NCBI GenBank assembly: GCA_017405965.1
Contig: JAFQZK010000035.1
Location: forward strand, 1 to 64,000
Direction: 5' to 3'
DNA: 64,000 nt
From: Muribaculaceae bacterium
GTDB taxonomy: Bacteria; Bacteroidota; Bacteroidia; Bacteroidales; Muribaculaceae
The first letter of the stretch is position 1. The number at the start of each line of letters is the position of its first letter. The notes under the pieces are model-generated. The model saw nothing but the letters and a program-made list of their open reading frames with translations. It did not search any database and was not told the DNA's origin. This document shows positions 16,693 through 24,960 of the stretch, piece after piece. Both the position numbers and the translations under genes were made by a program.

Positions 16693-16975
16693 AAGGATTA
16701 TAATAGTCCTTGTTATAGAAGTCGAGCAGTTCCTGGATGTGACGATAGGCCTCGGCGGCGGGACCGTCGGGGTCGAGTTCCATCGATTCGAGGTAACTGT
16801 TGAGCGCCATGCGCACGTTGCCGTTCTGCCTGTAGGCGTTGCCGCGCAAGTAGTAGGCGGTAGCGAGTGTCTCACGGCCTACGGTCTTGTTCTCCACGAT
16901 TTCGTTGGCGGCCTCAAGAGCCTGTTCGCCCTCGCTGCGTGACAGCATTTCTTTGATTTCCTGTATGGTTTTCAT
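16691..16975 (-). CDS. small TPR protein
   Basis: About 95 residues, made of roughly two tetratricopeptide repeats: GREQALEAANEIVE-like helices, then TLATAYYLRGNAYRQNGNVRMALNSYLESMELDPDGPAAEAYRHI, a textbook TPR motif with the conserved A-Y-x-x-G-N-A-Y and A-x-x-x-Y-x-x-A-L-x-x-P positions. It is probably a cytoplasmic protein-protein adaptor. A TAATTTTG box on the minus strand at 16997-17004 leaves ATG 16984 within about 6 bases of the transcript start, so ATG 16975 (MKTIQEIKEML) is preferred. Divergent from the TerB-like gene. Confidence 0.75.
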   Translation of the reverse strand: MKTIQEIKEMLSRSEGEQALEAANEIVENKTVGRETLATAYYLRGNAYRQNGNVRMALNSYLESMELDPDGPAAEAYRHIQELLDFYNKDYYNP

Positions 16976-16996
16976 CTTGTTCATTGTTTTATTGGG

Positions 16997-17035
16997 CAAA
17001 ATTACACCAAGTTCACGAAAAATACATTACCTTTG
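16997..17035. promoter_or_regulatory. divergent -7 boxes for TPR and TerB-like genes
   Basis: CAAAATTA at 16997-17004 is TAATTTTG on the minus strand (TPR gene); TACCTTTG at 17028-17035 serves the plus strand (TerB-like gene, ATG 17059). The short spacing means the two polymerase sites partly overlap. Confidence 0.6.
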
Positions 17036-17058
17036 CTAAAAAATATATTCGATTGACA

Positions 17059-17466
17059 ATGGAAACAATAAATGACAACAACAAGGACCAGCAGCGTCTG
17101 GGCCAACTCAAGAACCTCGTGATGCTCGCTTCGGCCGATGATAAACTCACCGACTCGGAGTTGGCGGTGCTGCTCGCCGTGGCTTCGCGCGAGAACATCA
17201 CTCCCGAAGAATTCAATAAGGTCATCGATGATCCCGACAGCGTGACAATTACCTTGCCCGAGGACGAGGAGACCAAATTGGCTTATCTGCGCGACATGGT
17301 GGCTATGTTGATGGTGGATGGTGAACTTGATGAGCAAGAAATGGCCATCTGCAAGATCTATGCGATGGCATTGGGTTATCGAGGCTCTATCGTTGACGGC
17401 ATGATAGCTGGTGTTATTGATAACCTGGATGCCGAGGATTCTCCTTGCGCCCAACCGGGAGCATGA
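17059..17466 (+). CDS. TerB-like helical protein
   Basis: A 135-residue cytoplasmic protein with two similar helical halves: LKNLVMLASADDKLTDSELAVLLAVASREN and LRDMVAMLMVDGELDEQEMAICKIYAMALG. The alternation of a hydrophobic helix, a D-G/D-K-L-(T/D)-xx-E turn and a second helix is typical of TerB/TerB-like (tellurite resistance family) domains, whose acidic turn residues can bind metal. Start chosen at ATG 17059, 24 bases after the -7 box; an in-frame start at 16984 lies upstream of the promoter. The next gene, an XRE regulator, begins 4 bases after its stop, so the two are probably co-translated. Confidence 0.7.
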   Translation: METINDNNKDQQRLGQLKNLVMLASADDKLTDSELAVLLAVASRENITPEEFNKVIDDPDSVTITLPEDEETKLAYLRDMVAMLMVDGELDEQEMAICKIYAMALGYRGSIVDGMIAGVIDNLDAEDSPCAQPGA

Positions 17467-17470
17467 CGCC

Positions 17471-17674
17471 ATGATTGTCGTTAACCTCGATGTGATGATG
17501 GCACGTCGCAAGATGTCGCTCAACGAATTGAGTGAGCGCGTGGGCATAACCATCGCCAATCTGTCCAATCTCAAGACAGGCAAGGCCCGGGCGGTGCGCT
17601 TCTCTACGCTGGATGCCATCTGTCGTGCACTTGACTGTTCGCCAGGCGACATCCTTGAATATCGCGATGATTAA
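17471..17674 (+). CDS. small XRE/Cro-type regulator
   Basis: A 67-residue helix-turn-helix protein: MIVVNLDVMMARRKMSLNELSERVGITIANLSNLKTGKARAVRFSTLDAICRALDCSPGDILEY. This is a compact Cro/C1-type HTH of the YozG-like group that binds operator DNA as a dimer. Start chosen at ATG 17471 because it begins right after the TerB-like stop and gives the usual length. Operon partner of the TerB-like gene. Target operators cannot be assigned; autoregulation from the promoter at 17028 is plausible. Confidence 0.88.
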   Translation: MIVVNLDVMMARRKMSLNELSERVGITIANLSNLKTGKARAVRFSTLDAICRALDCSPGDILEYRDD

Positions 17675-17698
17675 TAATCCTGAATCGACTTTAACCTT

Positions 17699-18112
17699 AT
17701 GAACAAGTTTTATAGCGTAATCGTGCTTTTGGTGGCCATGTTGTCGTCGATGGCCTGTTTTGCACAGGACGAGGTGGCGAGTTTCGACAGCTACATTGCC
17801 GACCTCAATTCCCAGTGTCCTATCGCTTATGATGACTGGACCATAAAGTCTTTCTCTCTGTCAGCCGACACGGTGACACTGGAACTGGAGACGCCAGCAG
17901 CGCTTTCCATGTTCCTGCCGATGCTCACCGATGATACACCTGGCGTGAAGCGGATGTGGTTCCGGCAGATGGAGCAGTACGGTGACCGATGGGGCCGTTT
18001 GGTTGATGCCCTTGTCGATACCGGCTGTTCGCTTAACCTTGTCGTCATCCCGTTGAATTGCGACGAGGGGGCTGTCATCACTTTTACCCCGTCCGAACTC
18101 AAGAAAGAATGA
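17699..18112 (+). CDS. secreted protein of unknown function
   Basis: 137 residues with a signal peptide (MNKFYSVIVLLVAMLSSMACFA, cleavage before QDE). The mature part is a small alpha/beta domain with DNSQCPIAYDDWTIKSFSLSADTVTLELETPAAL-type strands, a helix around MWFRQMEQYGDRWGRLVDALVDTG and a final strand pair ending FTPSELKKE. The pattern recalls Bacteroidales periplasmic proteins with DUF-type folds, but I cannot name the family. It lies 24 bases after the XRE gene, so may share its transcript. Confidence 0.65.
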   Translation: MNKFYSVIVLLVAMLSSMACFAQDEVASFDSYIADLNSQCPIAYDDWTIKSFSLSADTVTLELETPAALSMFLPMLTDDTPGVKRMWFRQMEQYGDRWGRLVDALVDTGCSLNLVVIPLNCDEGAVITFTPSELKKE

Positions 18113-18202
18113 TGTGCCGACAGTTGGCACAATTCTTGCACATGACTGATTACGCGGTGATTATGCCGTGTAATGTGTAACCAAGATAATACAGACTAAG
18201 AA

Positions 18203-18859
18203 ATGAACAAGAGAACTGTCTTTGCTGGATTGATGGCCTCGGCCCTGTTGATGTTGCCAAGCTGCCAATCGATGAATCAATTCTATGGCACGGCAACCGG
18301 CGCTTCGATAGGTGGCATGTTCGGTTCGGCGATTGGTGGTATAGCTGACGGCCCGCGTGGCAGTGACATGGGCACTGTGGTGGGCATGGCGATCGGTGGC
18401 ATTATCGGTGCCGCTGCCACAGCTCCCAGAACCGATAACGGCAACTATCGCTCGTCCGATTACTACTATGACTACGACATGGACGATTACCGCCAAAACA
18501 ATGTCTACAGTCCCTTCGCCAACATCGAAATTGTGGAACTGCGTTTTGTCGAAGAGAACAACAATGGTGCTCTGGACGCCAATGAGCATGCCAAGTTGGT
18601 CTTCATCATGCGCAACACTGGTCGCGACTACGTCTATGACATCGCACCCGTGATCACCGTGAGCGGCACCAAGGAGATCTACCTGTCGCCGACAGCCATC
18701 GTCAAGGAATTGGGACCGGGCAAAGCCGTGCGCTATCAGAGCGAAATTATCGCCACCAAGAAACTCAAGAACGGAGTCGCCGATTTCTCGATCGGCTTCT
18801 CGGACGGCGACAAGCTCTACACCCTGCGCTCATTCCAGTTGCGCACCAACCGACGATAA
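18203..18859 (+). CDS. glycine-zipper lipoprotein
   Basis: A 218-residue lipoprotein (lipobox LPSC, Cys21). Residues about 30-75 form a glycine zipper (GTATGASIGGMFGSAIGGIADG...GTVVGMAIGGIIGAA), a membrane-inserting or oligomerising element also seen in Rcs/OmpA-like and YMGG proteins. Residues about 105-215 form a beta domain (NIEIVELRFVEENNNGALDANEHAKLVFIMRNTG...) that resembles an Ig-like or CARDB-type fold. It probably sits at the outer membrane. It ends with a strong terminator. Confidence 0.75.
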   Translation: MNKRTVFAGLMASALLMLPSCQSMNQFYGTATGASIGGMFGSAIGGIADGPRGSDMGTVVGMAIGGIIGAAATAPRTDNGNYRSSDYYYDYDMDDYRQNNVYSPFANIEIVELRFVEENNNGALDANEHAKLVFIMRNTGRDYVYDIAPVITVSGTKEIYLSPTAIVKELGPGKAVRYQSEIIATKKLKNGVADFSIGFSDGDKLYTLRSFQLRTNRR

Positions 18860-18861
18860 AG

Positions 18862-18887
18862 AAAAATAGACCCCTCAAGAGGTCTAT
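18862..18887 (-). terminator. terminator of murI
   Basis: Read on the minus strand: ATAGACC, 8-base loop, GGTCTAT then a run of five T. It lies 47 bases past the murI stop. Confidence 0.7.
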
Positions 18888-18891
18888 CCGT

Positions 18892-18918
18892 GCCGTGGCT
18901 CAGCCACGGCTTTTTTTT
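18892..18918 (+). terminator. terminator of glycine-zipper lipoprotein gene
   Basis: GCCGTGGC-TCA-GCCACGGC followed by eight T, 33 bases past the stop. It lies next to the opposite-strand terminator of murI. Confidence 0.85.
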
Positions 18919-18933
18919 GTTCTGTTCTAGGGG

Positions 18934-19782
18934 TCACAAGATCACGCGACGCGCATTGACAGGCTCGTTGACAAACACGCTGGCAAGAGGCGAGAAATGG
19001 TCGGGATCCTCGGTGGTGAAGTAACGGCAGGAGCCGCCGCGGCTGCAGTGTTGCTCGATTTCGGGATGGCGCTGCAGGTAGTCGGCGAGGCTTTCGGCAA
19101 CGATGGGGCCCTGTTGGATGACCTGAACGCCGGCAGGCATGAATTTGTGGATTTTGTCGATAAGCAGGGGATAGTGTGTGCAACCCAAAATCACCGTGTC
19201 GATGTCGGGACAGTCGTTCATCAGCAGGTCGATGTCCTTCTTGACGAAGTAGTCAGCGCCATCACCATTGCTCTCGCGGTTCTCGACCAGCGGTACCCAC
19301 ATTGGGCAGGCATGGCCGTGGACCTTGAAGCCGGGGTACATCCCCTCAATCTCGATGTTGTAGCTGCCGCTGGCGATGGTGCCGGGCGTGCCGAACACTC
19401 CGATATGGCCAGTGCGCGTCAGTTCGCCCACCTTTTCCACAGTGGGACGCACGACGCCCAGCACGCGGCGGTTGGGGGCCAGGGTGGGGAGGTCCTGCTG
19501 CTGGATGGTGCGCAGCGCTTCGGCCGAAGCGGTGTTGCATGCCAGGATAACCAGGTGGCAACCCTGATTGAACAGATGCTTGACGGCTTGCAGCGTGAAT
19601 TCATAAACCAGTTCGCGCGAACGTGTGCCGTAGGGGGCCCGTGCGTTGTCACCCACAAACAGATAGTCGTATTGCGGCAGCACCCGCCTGATGTCCCGCA
19701 GGATCGTCAGTCCGCCAAAACCCGAGTCAAACACCCCGATGGGAGCCTGTTCACAGCTGTTACCTGTCATCTCATTTGCCAT
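18934..19782 (-). CDS. murI: glutamate racemase
   Basis: 282 residues; converts L- to D-glutamate for peptidoglycan. Two catalytic cysteines lie in ACNTASAEAL (Cys82) and ILGCTHYPLL (about Cys198). The substrate motif DSGFGGLTILRDI with Asp19 is near the N-terminus, and the nucleotide-like loop GDNARAPYGTRS follows. Length is normal. Divergent from folP-cdaA, sharing a promoter region with back-to-back TACCTTTG boxes at 19823-19861. Confidence 0.96.
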   Translation of the reverse strand: MANEMTGNSCEQAPIGVFDSGFGGLTILRDIRRVLPQYDYLFVGDNARAPYGTRSRELVYEFTLQAVKHLFNQGCHLVILACNTASAEALRTIQQQDLPTLAPNRRVLGVVRPTVEKVGELTRTGHIGVFGTPGTIASGSYNIEIEGMYPGFKVHGHACPMWVPLVENRESNGDGADYFVKKDIDLLMNDCPDIDTVILGCTHYPLLIDKIHKFMPAGVQVIQQGPIVAESLADYLQRHPEIEQHCSRGGSCRYFTTEDPDHFSPLASVFVNEPVNARRVIL

Positions 19783-19822
19783 ATCGTTGATAATGTGATT
19801 ACTTTAGCCATGTAATTAATGG

Positions 19823-19861
19823 CAAAGGTAGTGCATTTTTTGCAAATTTTTCATACCTTTG
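19823..19861. promoter_or_regulatory. divergent -7 boxes of murI and folP
   Basis: CAAAGGTA at 19823-19830 is TACCTTTG on the minus strand (murI); TACCTTTG at 19854-19861 is on the plus strand (folP). Only 23 bases separate them, so each would lie in the -33 region of the other. Confidence 0.7.
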
Positions 19862-19884
19862 CAAGTTAAAATGTGATTAATGCA

Positions 19885-20754
19885 ATGATGCAGCCATTCA
19901 AGACATATAGCTTGAACCTGAAAGGACGGTTGGTGACCATCGACCGCCCCTGGGTGATGGGCATTATCAACATCACGCCCGACTCGTTCTACAGCGGCAG
20001 CCGTGTCAACGACGAGCAGACGCTTGTTGAGCGCGTGAGGGTGATGCTGGCCGACGGAGCCGATGTGCTTGACGTGGGTGCTTGTTCGACCCGTCCCGGC
20101 AGTGAGCAAGTGGATAGCCGTGGCGAGATGGAGCGTCTGGATTGGGCACTCGGTATCATCAGGCGTGAGGCGCCCGATGTCATCCTCTCGGTGGACACTT
20201 ACCGTGCCGATGTGGCTCGTCGCTGTGTGATGGAGTGGGGTGCCGATATCATCAACGACATCTCGGGCGGCACGATCGACGAGGACATGTTCTCGACTGT
20301 GGCGAGCCTGCATGTGCCCTATGTGCTTATGCATACCCGCGGGACACCCGAGACGATGGCTTCGCTGACCGACTATGACGACGTTACGGCCGACGTCCTT
20401 GAATGGATGGCCCGCCGCATCGACACTTTGCGGCAGTTGGGTGTCGCCGACATCATCTCTGACCCGGGTTTCGGCTTTGCCAAGACGATGGAACAGAACT
20501 ACGAAATGCTGGCTCGGCTCAACGCATTCCACGCCCTCGATGCCCCCTTGCTGGTGGGCGTGTCGCGCAAACGCATGATTTACACGCCGCTGGAATGCAC
20601 TGCCGACGATGCCCTGAACGGCACCACTGTCATCAATACGCTTGCCTTGCAGCAGGGCGCTCACATCCTGCGCGTCCACGACGTCAAGGCTGCCGCCGAG
20701 GCGGTGAAACTTGTCACGCTGACCCGCCAGTGCGGGATTAACATGAATCAATAA
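19885..20754 (+). CDS. folP: dihydropteroate synthase
   Basis: About 289 residues; joins p-aminobenzoate to the pterin diphosphate in folate synthesis and is the sulfonamide target. Family blocks: MGIINITPDSFYSGS, DVGACSTRPGSE, VDTYRADVARRCVMEWGADIINDISGG, LMHTRGTPETM, DPGFGFAKTMEQNYEML and GVSRKRMI (the pterin/PABA-binding loops). A GTG at 19873 is in frame, but ATG 19885 lies closer to the natural N-terminus (MMQPFKTYSLNLKGRLV). It is followed by cdaA after 11 bases, a gene pair conserved in Bacteroidetes. Confidence 0.95.
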   Translation: MMQPFKTYSLNLKGRLVTIDRPWVMGIINITPDSFYSGSRVNDEQTLVERVRVMLADGADVLDVGACSTRPGSEQVDSRGEMERLDWALGIIRREAPDVILSVDTYRADVARRCVMEWGADIINDISGGTIDEDMFSTVASLHVPYVLMHTRGTPETMASLTDYDDVTADVLEWMARRIDTLRQLGVADIISDPGFGFAKTMEQNYEMLARLNAFHALDAPLLVGVSRKRMIYTPLECTADDALNGTTVINTLALQQGAHILRVHDVKAAAEAVKLVTLTRQCGINMNQ

Positions 20755-20765
20755 ATTACTAAACT

Positions 20766-21551
20766 ATGCCAACATCAATCTTTTCACTGTTCAGTATCAA
20801 GGACCTCATCGACATCCTTCTGGTGGCGACCTTGTTGTTTTACCTCTATCGCACGATGAAAGACTCGGGCTCTCTCGACATCTTCGTTGGCGTATTGGCA
20901 TTTGTTGTGGCATGGGTGGTGATGTACAAGATCATGGACATGCGCCTCATTGGCACGATCATGGACAAGTTCATCGACATCGGTCTGTTTATCCTAGTCA
21001 TATTGTTCCAAGACGAAATCAAGCGATTCCTGACGGAGTTGGGCTCCAGGCGTGGTCTCAAATTCTTTGAGAAACTGTTCAAGAGCAAGTCCGAGGTCGA
21101 TGAGGAGAAGAAATGGATCCTGCCGGTGGTCTATGCCTGCATGAATATGGCCAAGACCAAGACCGGTGCCCTCATCGTGGTTCAGCAGACGATTCCGTTG
21201 ACCGACTATGAGCGCACAGGTGATGTTATCAAGGCCGATATCAATTCACGCCTCATCGAGAATATCTTCTTCAAGAACAGTCCCTTGCATGACGGGGCTT
21301 TGATTATCTCAGGTAACAAAATCATGAGCGCGGGTTGCATTCTGCCCGTCTCACACGATACCAACATTCCCCGCTACCTGGGTCTGCGTCACCGTTCGGC
21401 GAAGGGCATTTCTCAGGCGACCGATGCCATTGCCATCGTTGTGAGCGAGGAAACGGGACGCATCTCCTATGCCCACAAGGGTGAATTGCACTTGAATCTG
21501 TCGAGCACCGACCTCGAGCATGCCCTCGCAGCCCTCGTCGAAAAAGACTAA
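20766..21551 (+). CDS. cdaA: membrane diadenylate cyclase (c-di-AMP synthase)
   Basis: 261 residues. Three N-terminal membrane helices (about 10-80) anchor a cytoplasmic DisA_N domain that makes c-di-AMP from two ATP. The catalytic motifs are visible: LHDGALIIS with D176-G177-A178, and RHRSAKG at 208-214. c-di-AMP controls potassium, osmolyte and envelope homeostasis. It is co-directional with folP (11-base gap), the usual Bacteroidetes arrangement; no CdaR-type regulator is adjacent. Confidence 0.95.
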   Translation: MPTSIFSLFSIKDLIDILLVATLLFYLYRTMKDSGSLDIFVGVLAFVVAWVVMYKIMDMRLIGTIMDKFIDIGLFILVILFQDEIKRFLTELGSRRGLKFFEKLFKSKSEVDEEKKWILPVVYACMNMAKTKTGALIVVQQTIPLTDYERTGDVIKADINSRLIENIFFKNSPLHDGALIISGNKIMSAGCILPVSHDTNIPRYLGLRHRSAKGISQATDAIAIVVSEETGRISYAHKGELHLNLSSTDLEHALAALVEKD

Positions 21552-21576
21552 AGTCTAACGTCTAAAATCCAAATCT

Positions 21577-22158
21577 ATGTTCGACATTGACGGAACACTG
21601 GTGAGCCTCGACTTGGTGGAGCGATTCTTCTGCTGCGACCTGGATACCTGCCTGGGTGCTTGCTGCATCGAGGGCGATTCGGGTGCCCCGCTCACCGAGG
21701 AAGAATACCAGAAACTCAAGGCGGTTTTGCCCGAGGTGTGGGACTATCTTCTGCCCCAAGCCCAAGAGCAGATCAAGGAACACGGTGTCGCCTTTGTGGA
21801 TGTAGAGGGCGAACTGGTGACTCAATTGGTGGGTGGCGCAAACTGCGTGTTCACCACCTATGAGCGCGGTGGCATGTGCCTGTGTGCCATCGAGAAGGCC
21901 TATCGCGAGGGGCGCATCAATTGGCGCAAACCCATGTCATGCTACCTGTACCCCGTGCGCATCAAGAAGTATCCGGGCTATGAGGCCGTGAATTTCGATC
22001 GTTGGAAAATCTGCAAGTGCGCCGAGGTTTTGGGACGCCGTGAGGGCATCCGTCTGTATCAGTTCCTGAAAGAACCTCTGATTGAGCGTTACGGTCAGCA
22101 GTGGTATGACACCCTCGTCGCCAACTGCGAACTCTACATCAAGGAATATTTAGAATAG
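21577..22158 (+). CDS. DUF3109 family cysteine-cluster protein
   Basis: A 193-residue cytoplasmic protein with a Cys cluster: FCCDLDTCLGACCIEGDSGAPLTEEE near the N-terminus, GMCLCAIE in the middle and KPMSCYLYPVR, CKC further on. The cysteine spacing matches DUF3109 (Fe-S or zinc-binding, YkgJ-like). These proteins are universal in Bacteroidetes but their function is unknown. Starts 25 bases after cdaA and may be in the same transcript. Confidence 0.85.
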   Translation: MFDIDGTLVSLDLVERFFCCDLDTCLGACCIEGDSGAPLTEEEYQKLKAVLPEVWDYLLPQAQEQIKEHGVAFVDVEGELVTQLVGGANCVFTTYERGGMCLCAIEKAYREGRINWRKPMSCYLYPVRIKKYPGYEAVNFDRWKICKCAEVLGRREGIRLYQFLKEPLIERYGQQWYDTLVANCELYIKEYLE

Positions 22159-22190
22159 TATTGATAATCAGTCGATAAGTTCTTTTTGTC

Positions 22191-23966
22191 ATGTTCAAGA
22201 ATATTGTTCTTTTTGTGATGGCGATGGCGTTTGCCGTTTTGCCCATGAAGGCTCAGTTGACGATTGATGGCACGCCGATAATATACGACAAACTCACCAA
22301 AACCTATCTGCTTACAGTTCCCGAGTCGGTCTTCGGCTCGACCTATCGTGCTGCGGTCGTCCTCGATGACGGCGTGACCAATGTGAGCGTCAACGGGCAA
22401 CAGGTGACCGACAGTGTCAATTTTCCGCTTGTCGATGGGGTAACAGGTTACACGCTCAAGTTCAGGAATAAGAACAAAGTGACGACCACCACCCTGTATT
22501 TCACTTATCTGCCCATCATGTGCCTGACAGGCTCGTTCACTAACGATTATACCATCGCTCCGGTTGACTTCATCATGCCCGACGGGAATGGTGTGCAGCA
22601 TTATCGTGCCAAGATCAAGCGGGCTGGCTCATCAACTAACTTGCAATGGATTTATAAACGCAATTTCCATGTGAAATTCGTCGACGATAACGATGAGAAG
22701 GAAGATGTCTCTTTCTTCGGATTGAGAAGCGATAACCATTGGCGCTTGGATGCCGGGTCAAGGGACATGATACGTTTTCGCAACTATGCCGCCAACGGAT
22801 TGTGGGCTGATTTCGGCACCAAGTCCTATTATGCCGACAAGCAGCCAAAGGCCCGCTCTTACATTCGTGGTTCTCATGTCGAGGTGTTCATGAATGGCAA
22901 TTATCACGGTTTCTACAACTTCTCGGAGTATCTTGACCGCAAGCAGATGAAGCTCAAGAAGTACTCCGAGGAAGAAGTCCTTGCCGATGACAGCGTGACT
23001 ACTATAACGTCGCAGCAGATTCATGGCTTGATGTGGAAGGCTAAAGACGTTACCGTTCAAACGCTGTTCGTCTCATGTGGCCAGGATCCTGTCGATAACA
23101 CCGCTGCCAGTTGGGGCGAATGGGAATTGGAATATCCCGAGATTGATGAAGTGTGTCCCACCGACTACAGCGTGTTGTACAATGCGGTGAAATTCGTGTC
23201 CCGGAGCAACGATAACGTCTTTCGCGCTGAGGCCAAGAACTATTTTGATTTGCCGGTGCTGGCCGATTACTACATGTTCATTAACGTGGTCTTCGGCATC
23301 GATAACACCTGCTCCAACATGGTGCTGGCTTGCTATGACAGCGAGGTGGACAAGAAAATCACTTTTGCCGTCTGGGATATGGATGCGACTGTGGGACAGC
23401 ACTATCTGGACATCGACGGGTACTACCATGGCGATGAGATTCAGCCCGAGAACGAGTTGGAGGACGTGCCCACCAATATGTGCGACTTGACGTTGAACAG
23501 GTTGTTCATGCGTGTCAAGACTCTTCCCGAGTTCCAGCGCCGGGTGGTGAACCGCTACTGGCAGCTGAGGGAGACGATTCTGGACCCCGATAGCCTGGTA
23601 GCCCGCTATCGGCGCATATATGACCGCCTCGATGCTGCCGGGGCGCTCGACCGTGAGAGCCAGCGCTGGTCGGGCATCGACGAAATCGAACATCGTGATC
23701 TGGTGTTTGACGAGGAAATGGAGTACCTGTGTGACTGGCTGCGCCGGCGTATCGCCTATCTTGACACGCACACGTTTGCCTGCAGGCGTGGCGACACGAA
23801 CGGCGACGGAGAGGTGACAATCACCGATGTCACGATGCTGATCCAGTATCTGCTCAATGAGTCGAACACCGATGGATTCAACCACATCAACGCCGACGTC
23901 AATGCCGATAACGACATCACCGTGACCGATGCCACGATGCTTCTTACCACGCTTCTGGGCCAATAA
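22191..23966 (+). CDS. CotH kinase family secreted protein with dockerin
   Basis: 591 residues with a signal peptide (1-21). A short beta domain (about 22-105) is followed by a CotH domain (about 125-530): YRAKIKRAGSSTNLQWIYKRNFHVKF, SFFGLRSDNHWRLDAGSRDMIRFRNYAA, VEVFMNGNYHGFYNFSEYLDRKQMKLKK and DMDATVGQHY. CotH proteins are atypical secreted kinases; spore-coat CotH phosphorylates CotB/CotG, and many Bacteroidetes and cellulosomal homologues carry dockerins. Residues about 532-591 form a dockerin-like pair (GDTNGDGEVTITDVTMLI, ADVNADNDITVTDATMLL). Likely surface-exposed; substrate unknown. Confidence 0.88.
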   Translation: MFKNIVLFVMAMAFAVLPMKAQLTIDGTPIIYDKLTKTYLLTVPESVFGSTYRAAVVLDDGVTNVSVNGQQVTDSVNFPLVDGVTGYTLKFRNKNKVTTTTLYFTYLPIMCLTGSFTNDYTIAPVDFIMPDGNGVQHYRAKIKRAGSSTNLQWIYKRNFHVKFVDDNDEKEDVSFFGLRSDNHWRLDAGSRDMIRFRNYAANGLWADFGTKSYYADKQPKARSYIRGSHVEVFMNGNYHGFYNFSEYLDRKQMKLKKYSEEEVLADDSVTTITSQQIHGLMWKAKDVTVQTLFVSCGQDPVDNTAASWGEWELEYPEIDEVCPTDYSVLYNAVKFVSRSNDNVFRAEAKNYFDLPVLADYYMFINVVFGIDNTCSNMVLACYDSEVDKKITFAVWDMDATVGQHYLDIDGYYHGDEIQPENELEDVPTNMCDLTLNRLFMRVKTLPEFQRRVVNRYWQLRETILDPDSLVARYRRIYDRLDAAGALDRESQRWSGIDEIEHRDLVFDEEMEYLCDWLRRRIAYLDTHTFACRRGDTNGDGEVTITDVTMLIQYLLNESNTDGFNHINADVNADNDITVTDATMLLTTLLGQ

Positions 23967-24300
23967 TGGTCGTGGCCTGACGTTACTATTCAACGAAACG
24001 CCTTATGAAATGCCTCACACTAAGTCGTTAAGATATTAGTAGAGACGCAGAATTTTGTGTCTCAAGGGTAGCAAAATGGTAATTTCTTCCGATTGGAAAC
24101 GCAAAATTTTGCGTCTCTACAGGTCTCAGATGGCTAACTCATTGACATCTAAAGTATACTTTCGTCGAACTCACGTTATTTTGTATTGCCACAAACAGGC
24201 AATGAGATAAAAACTTAGCGCCTTTGCGCCTTTGCGTGGGGTCAAACGGCTGAATAGTTATTGGCTTGATGCCTGATTATTAAAAAAATCAAAAAAAATC
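23967..24300. repeat. repeat-bearing spacer before rplS
   Basis: No gene is visible between 23967 and 24415. GTAGAGACGCAGAATTTTG (24039-24057) and CAAAATTTTGCGTCTCTAC (24102-24120) form an inverted repeat with one mismatch. TCGAACTCACGTTA (24165-24178) matches 2822-2835 exactly. GCGCCTTTGCG...GTGGGG at about 24215-24241 resembles the tandem repeat at 131-381. The rest is unremarkable. Confidence 0.7.
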
Positions 24301-24301
24301 A

Positions 24302-24331
24302 TTGTCAGTTCGGGAATTTGTAGTACCTTTG
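24302..24331 (+). promoter_or_regulatory. promoter of rplS
   Basis: TTG at 24302-24304, 19-base spacer, TACCTTTG at 24324-24331; the leader before ATG 24416 is about 78 bases. Confidence 0.75.
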
Positions 24332-24415
24332 CCCCGCTTTTCGTAATCTCTGGCAAGAAAATGAGTGGCTTGTGTATATTGCGAAGTGATTATTAACACA
24401 TTAAATGATATAACA

Positions 24416-24781
24416 ATGGACTTGATTAAAGTTGCAGAACAAGCATTTGCTACAAACAAGCAGCACCCGCAGTTTTTCCCGGGTGACACAATCACGGTAG
24501 CATACCGCATCAAGGAGGGTAACAAGGAGCGTATCCAGCAGTACCGTGGTGTGGTGATTAAGATCACTGGTGAGGGTGAGAAGAAGCGTTTCACCGTTCG
24601 CAAGATCAGTGACAACATCGGTGTAGAGCGTATTTTCCCGCTCGAGTCTCCGTTCATCGACAGCATCGTTATCAACAAGCATGGTAAGGTGCGTCGCGCC
24701 AAGCTGTATTACCTGCGTGGTCTCACCGGTAAGAAGGCTCGCATCAAGGAGCGCCGTATTATCAAGAAGGACGAGGCCTAA
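24416..24781 (+). CDS. rplS: 50S ribosomal protein L19
   Basis: 121 residues ([48 protein letters not shown]...) with the L19 signature [51 protein letters not shown]. It sits at the 30S-50S interface. In-frame starts upstream of 24416 would add a non-conserved tail. It is monocistronic here with its own promoter and terminator. Confidence 0.98.
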   Translation: MDLIKVAEQAFATNKQHPQFFPGDTITVAYRIKEGNKERIQQYRGVVIKITGEGEKKRFTVRKISDNIGVERIFPLESPFIDSIVINKHGKVRRAKLYYLRGLTGKKARIKERRIIKKDEA

Positions 24782-24811
24782 TTGCCATCGTCGTTCCATA
24801 CAATGTCAAGA

Positions 24812-24850
24812 AGGACCGTGGGCATCACCGCCCCGGCCCTTTAATTTTTT
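24812..24850 (+). terminator. terminator of rplS
   Basis: AGGACCGTGGGC (24812-24823) pairs imperfectly with GCCCCGGCCCT (24830-24840), then TTAATTTTTT. Confidence 0.6.
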
Positions 24851-24869
24851 ACCACCACCCTCATCCAAC

Positions 24870-24959
24870 CTTGTCCGACTTGGTCCGACCTTGTCAGACC
24901 TTGTCAGACCTTGTCAGACCTTGTCAGACAATGTCCGACGATGTCCGACTGAGTCCGAC
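24870..24959. repeat. 10-base repeat array A (nine units)
   Basis: Nine perfectly phased 10-base units of form NNNGTCCGAC: CTTGTCCGAC, TTGGTCCGAC, four identical CTTGTCAGAC, then AATGTCCGAC, GATGTCCGAC and TGAGTCCGAC. Each unit is NNNGTC followed by CGAC or AGAC; only the first three bases and one position vary. The array ends one base before the stop codon of the four-helix-bundle gene, so on that gene's transcript it forms the start of the 3' untranslated region. There are no spacers between units, so this is not CRISPR. Confidence 0.92.
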
Positions 24960-24960
24960 C

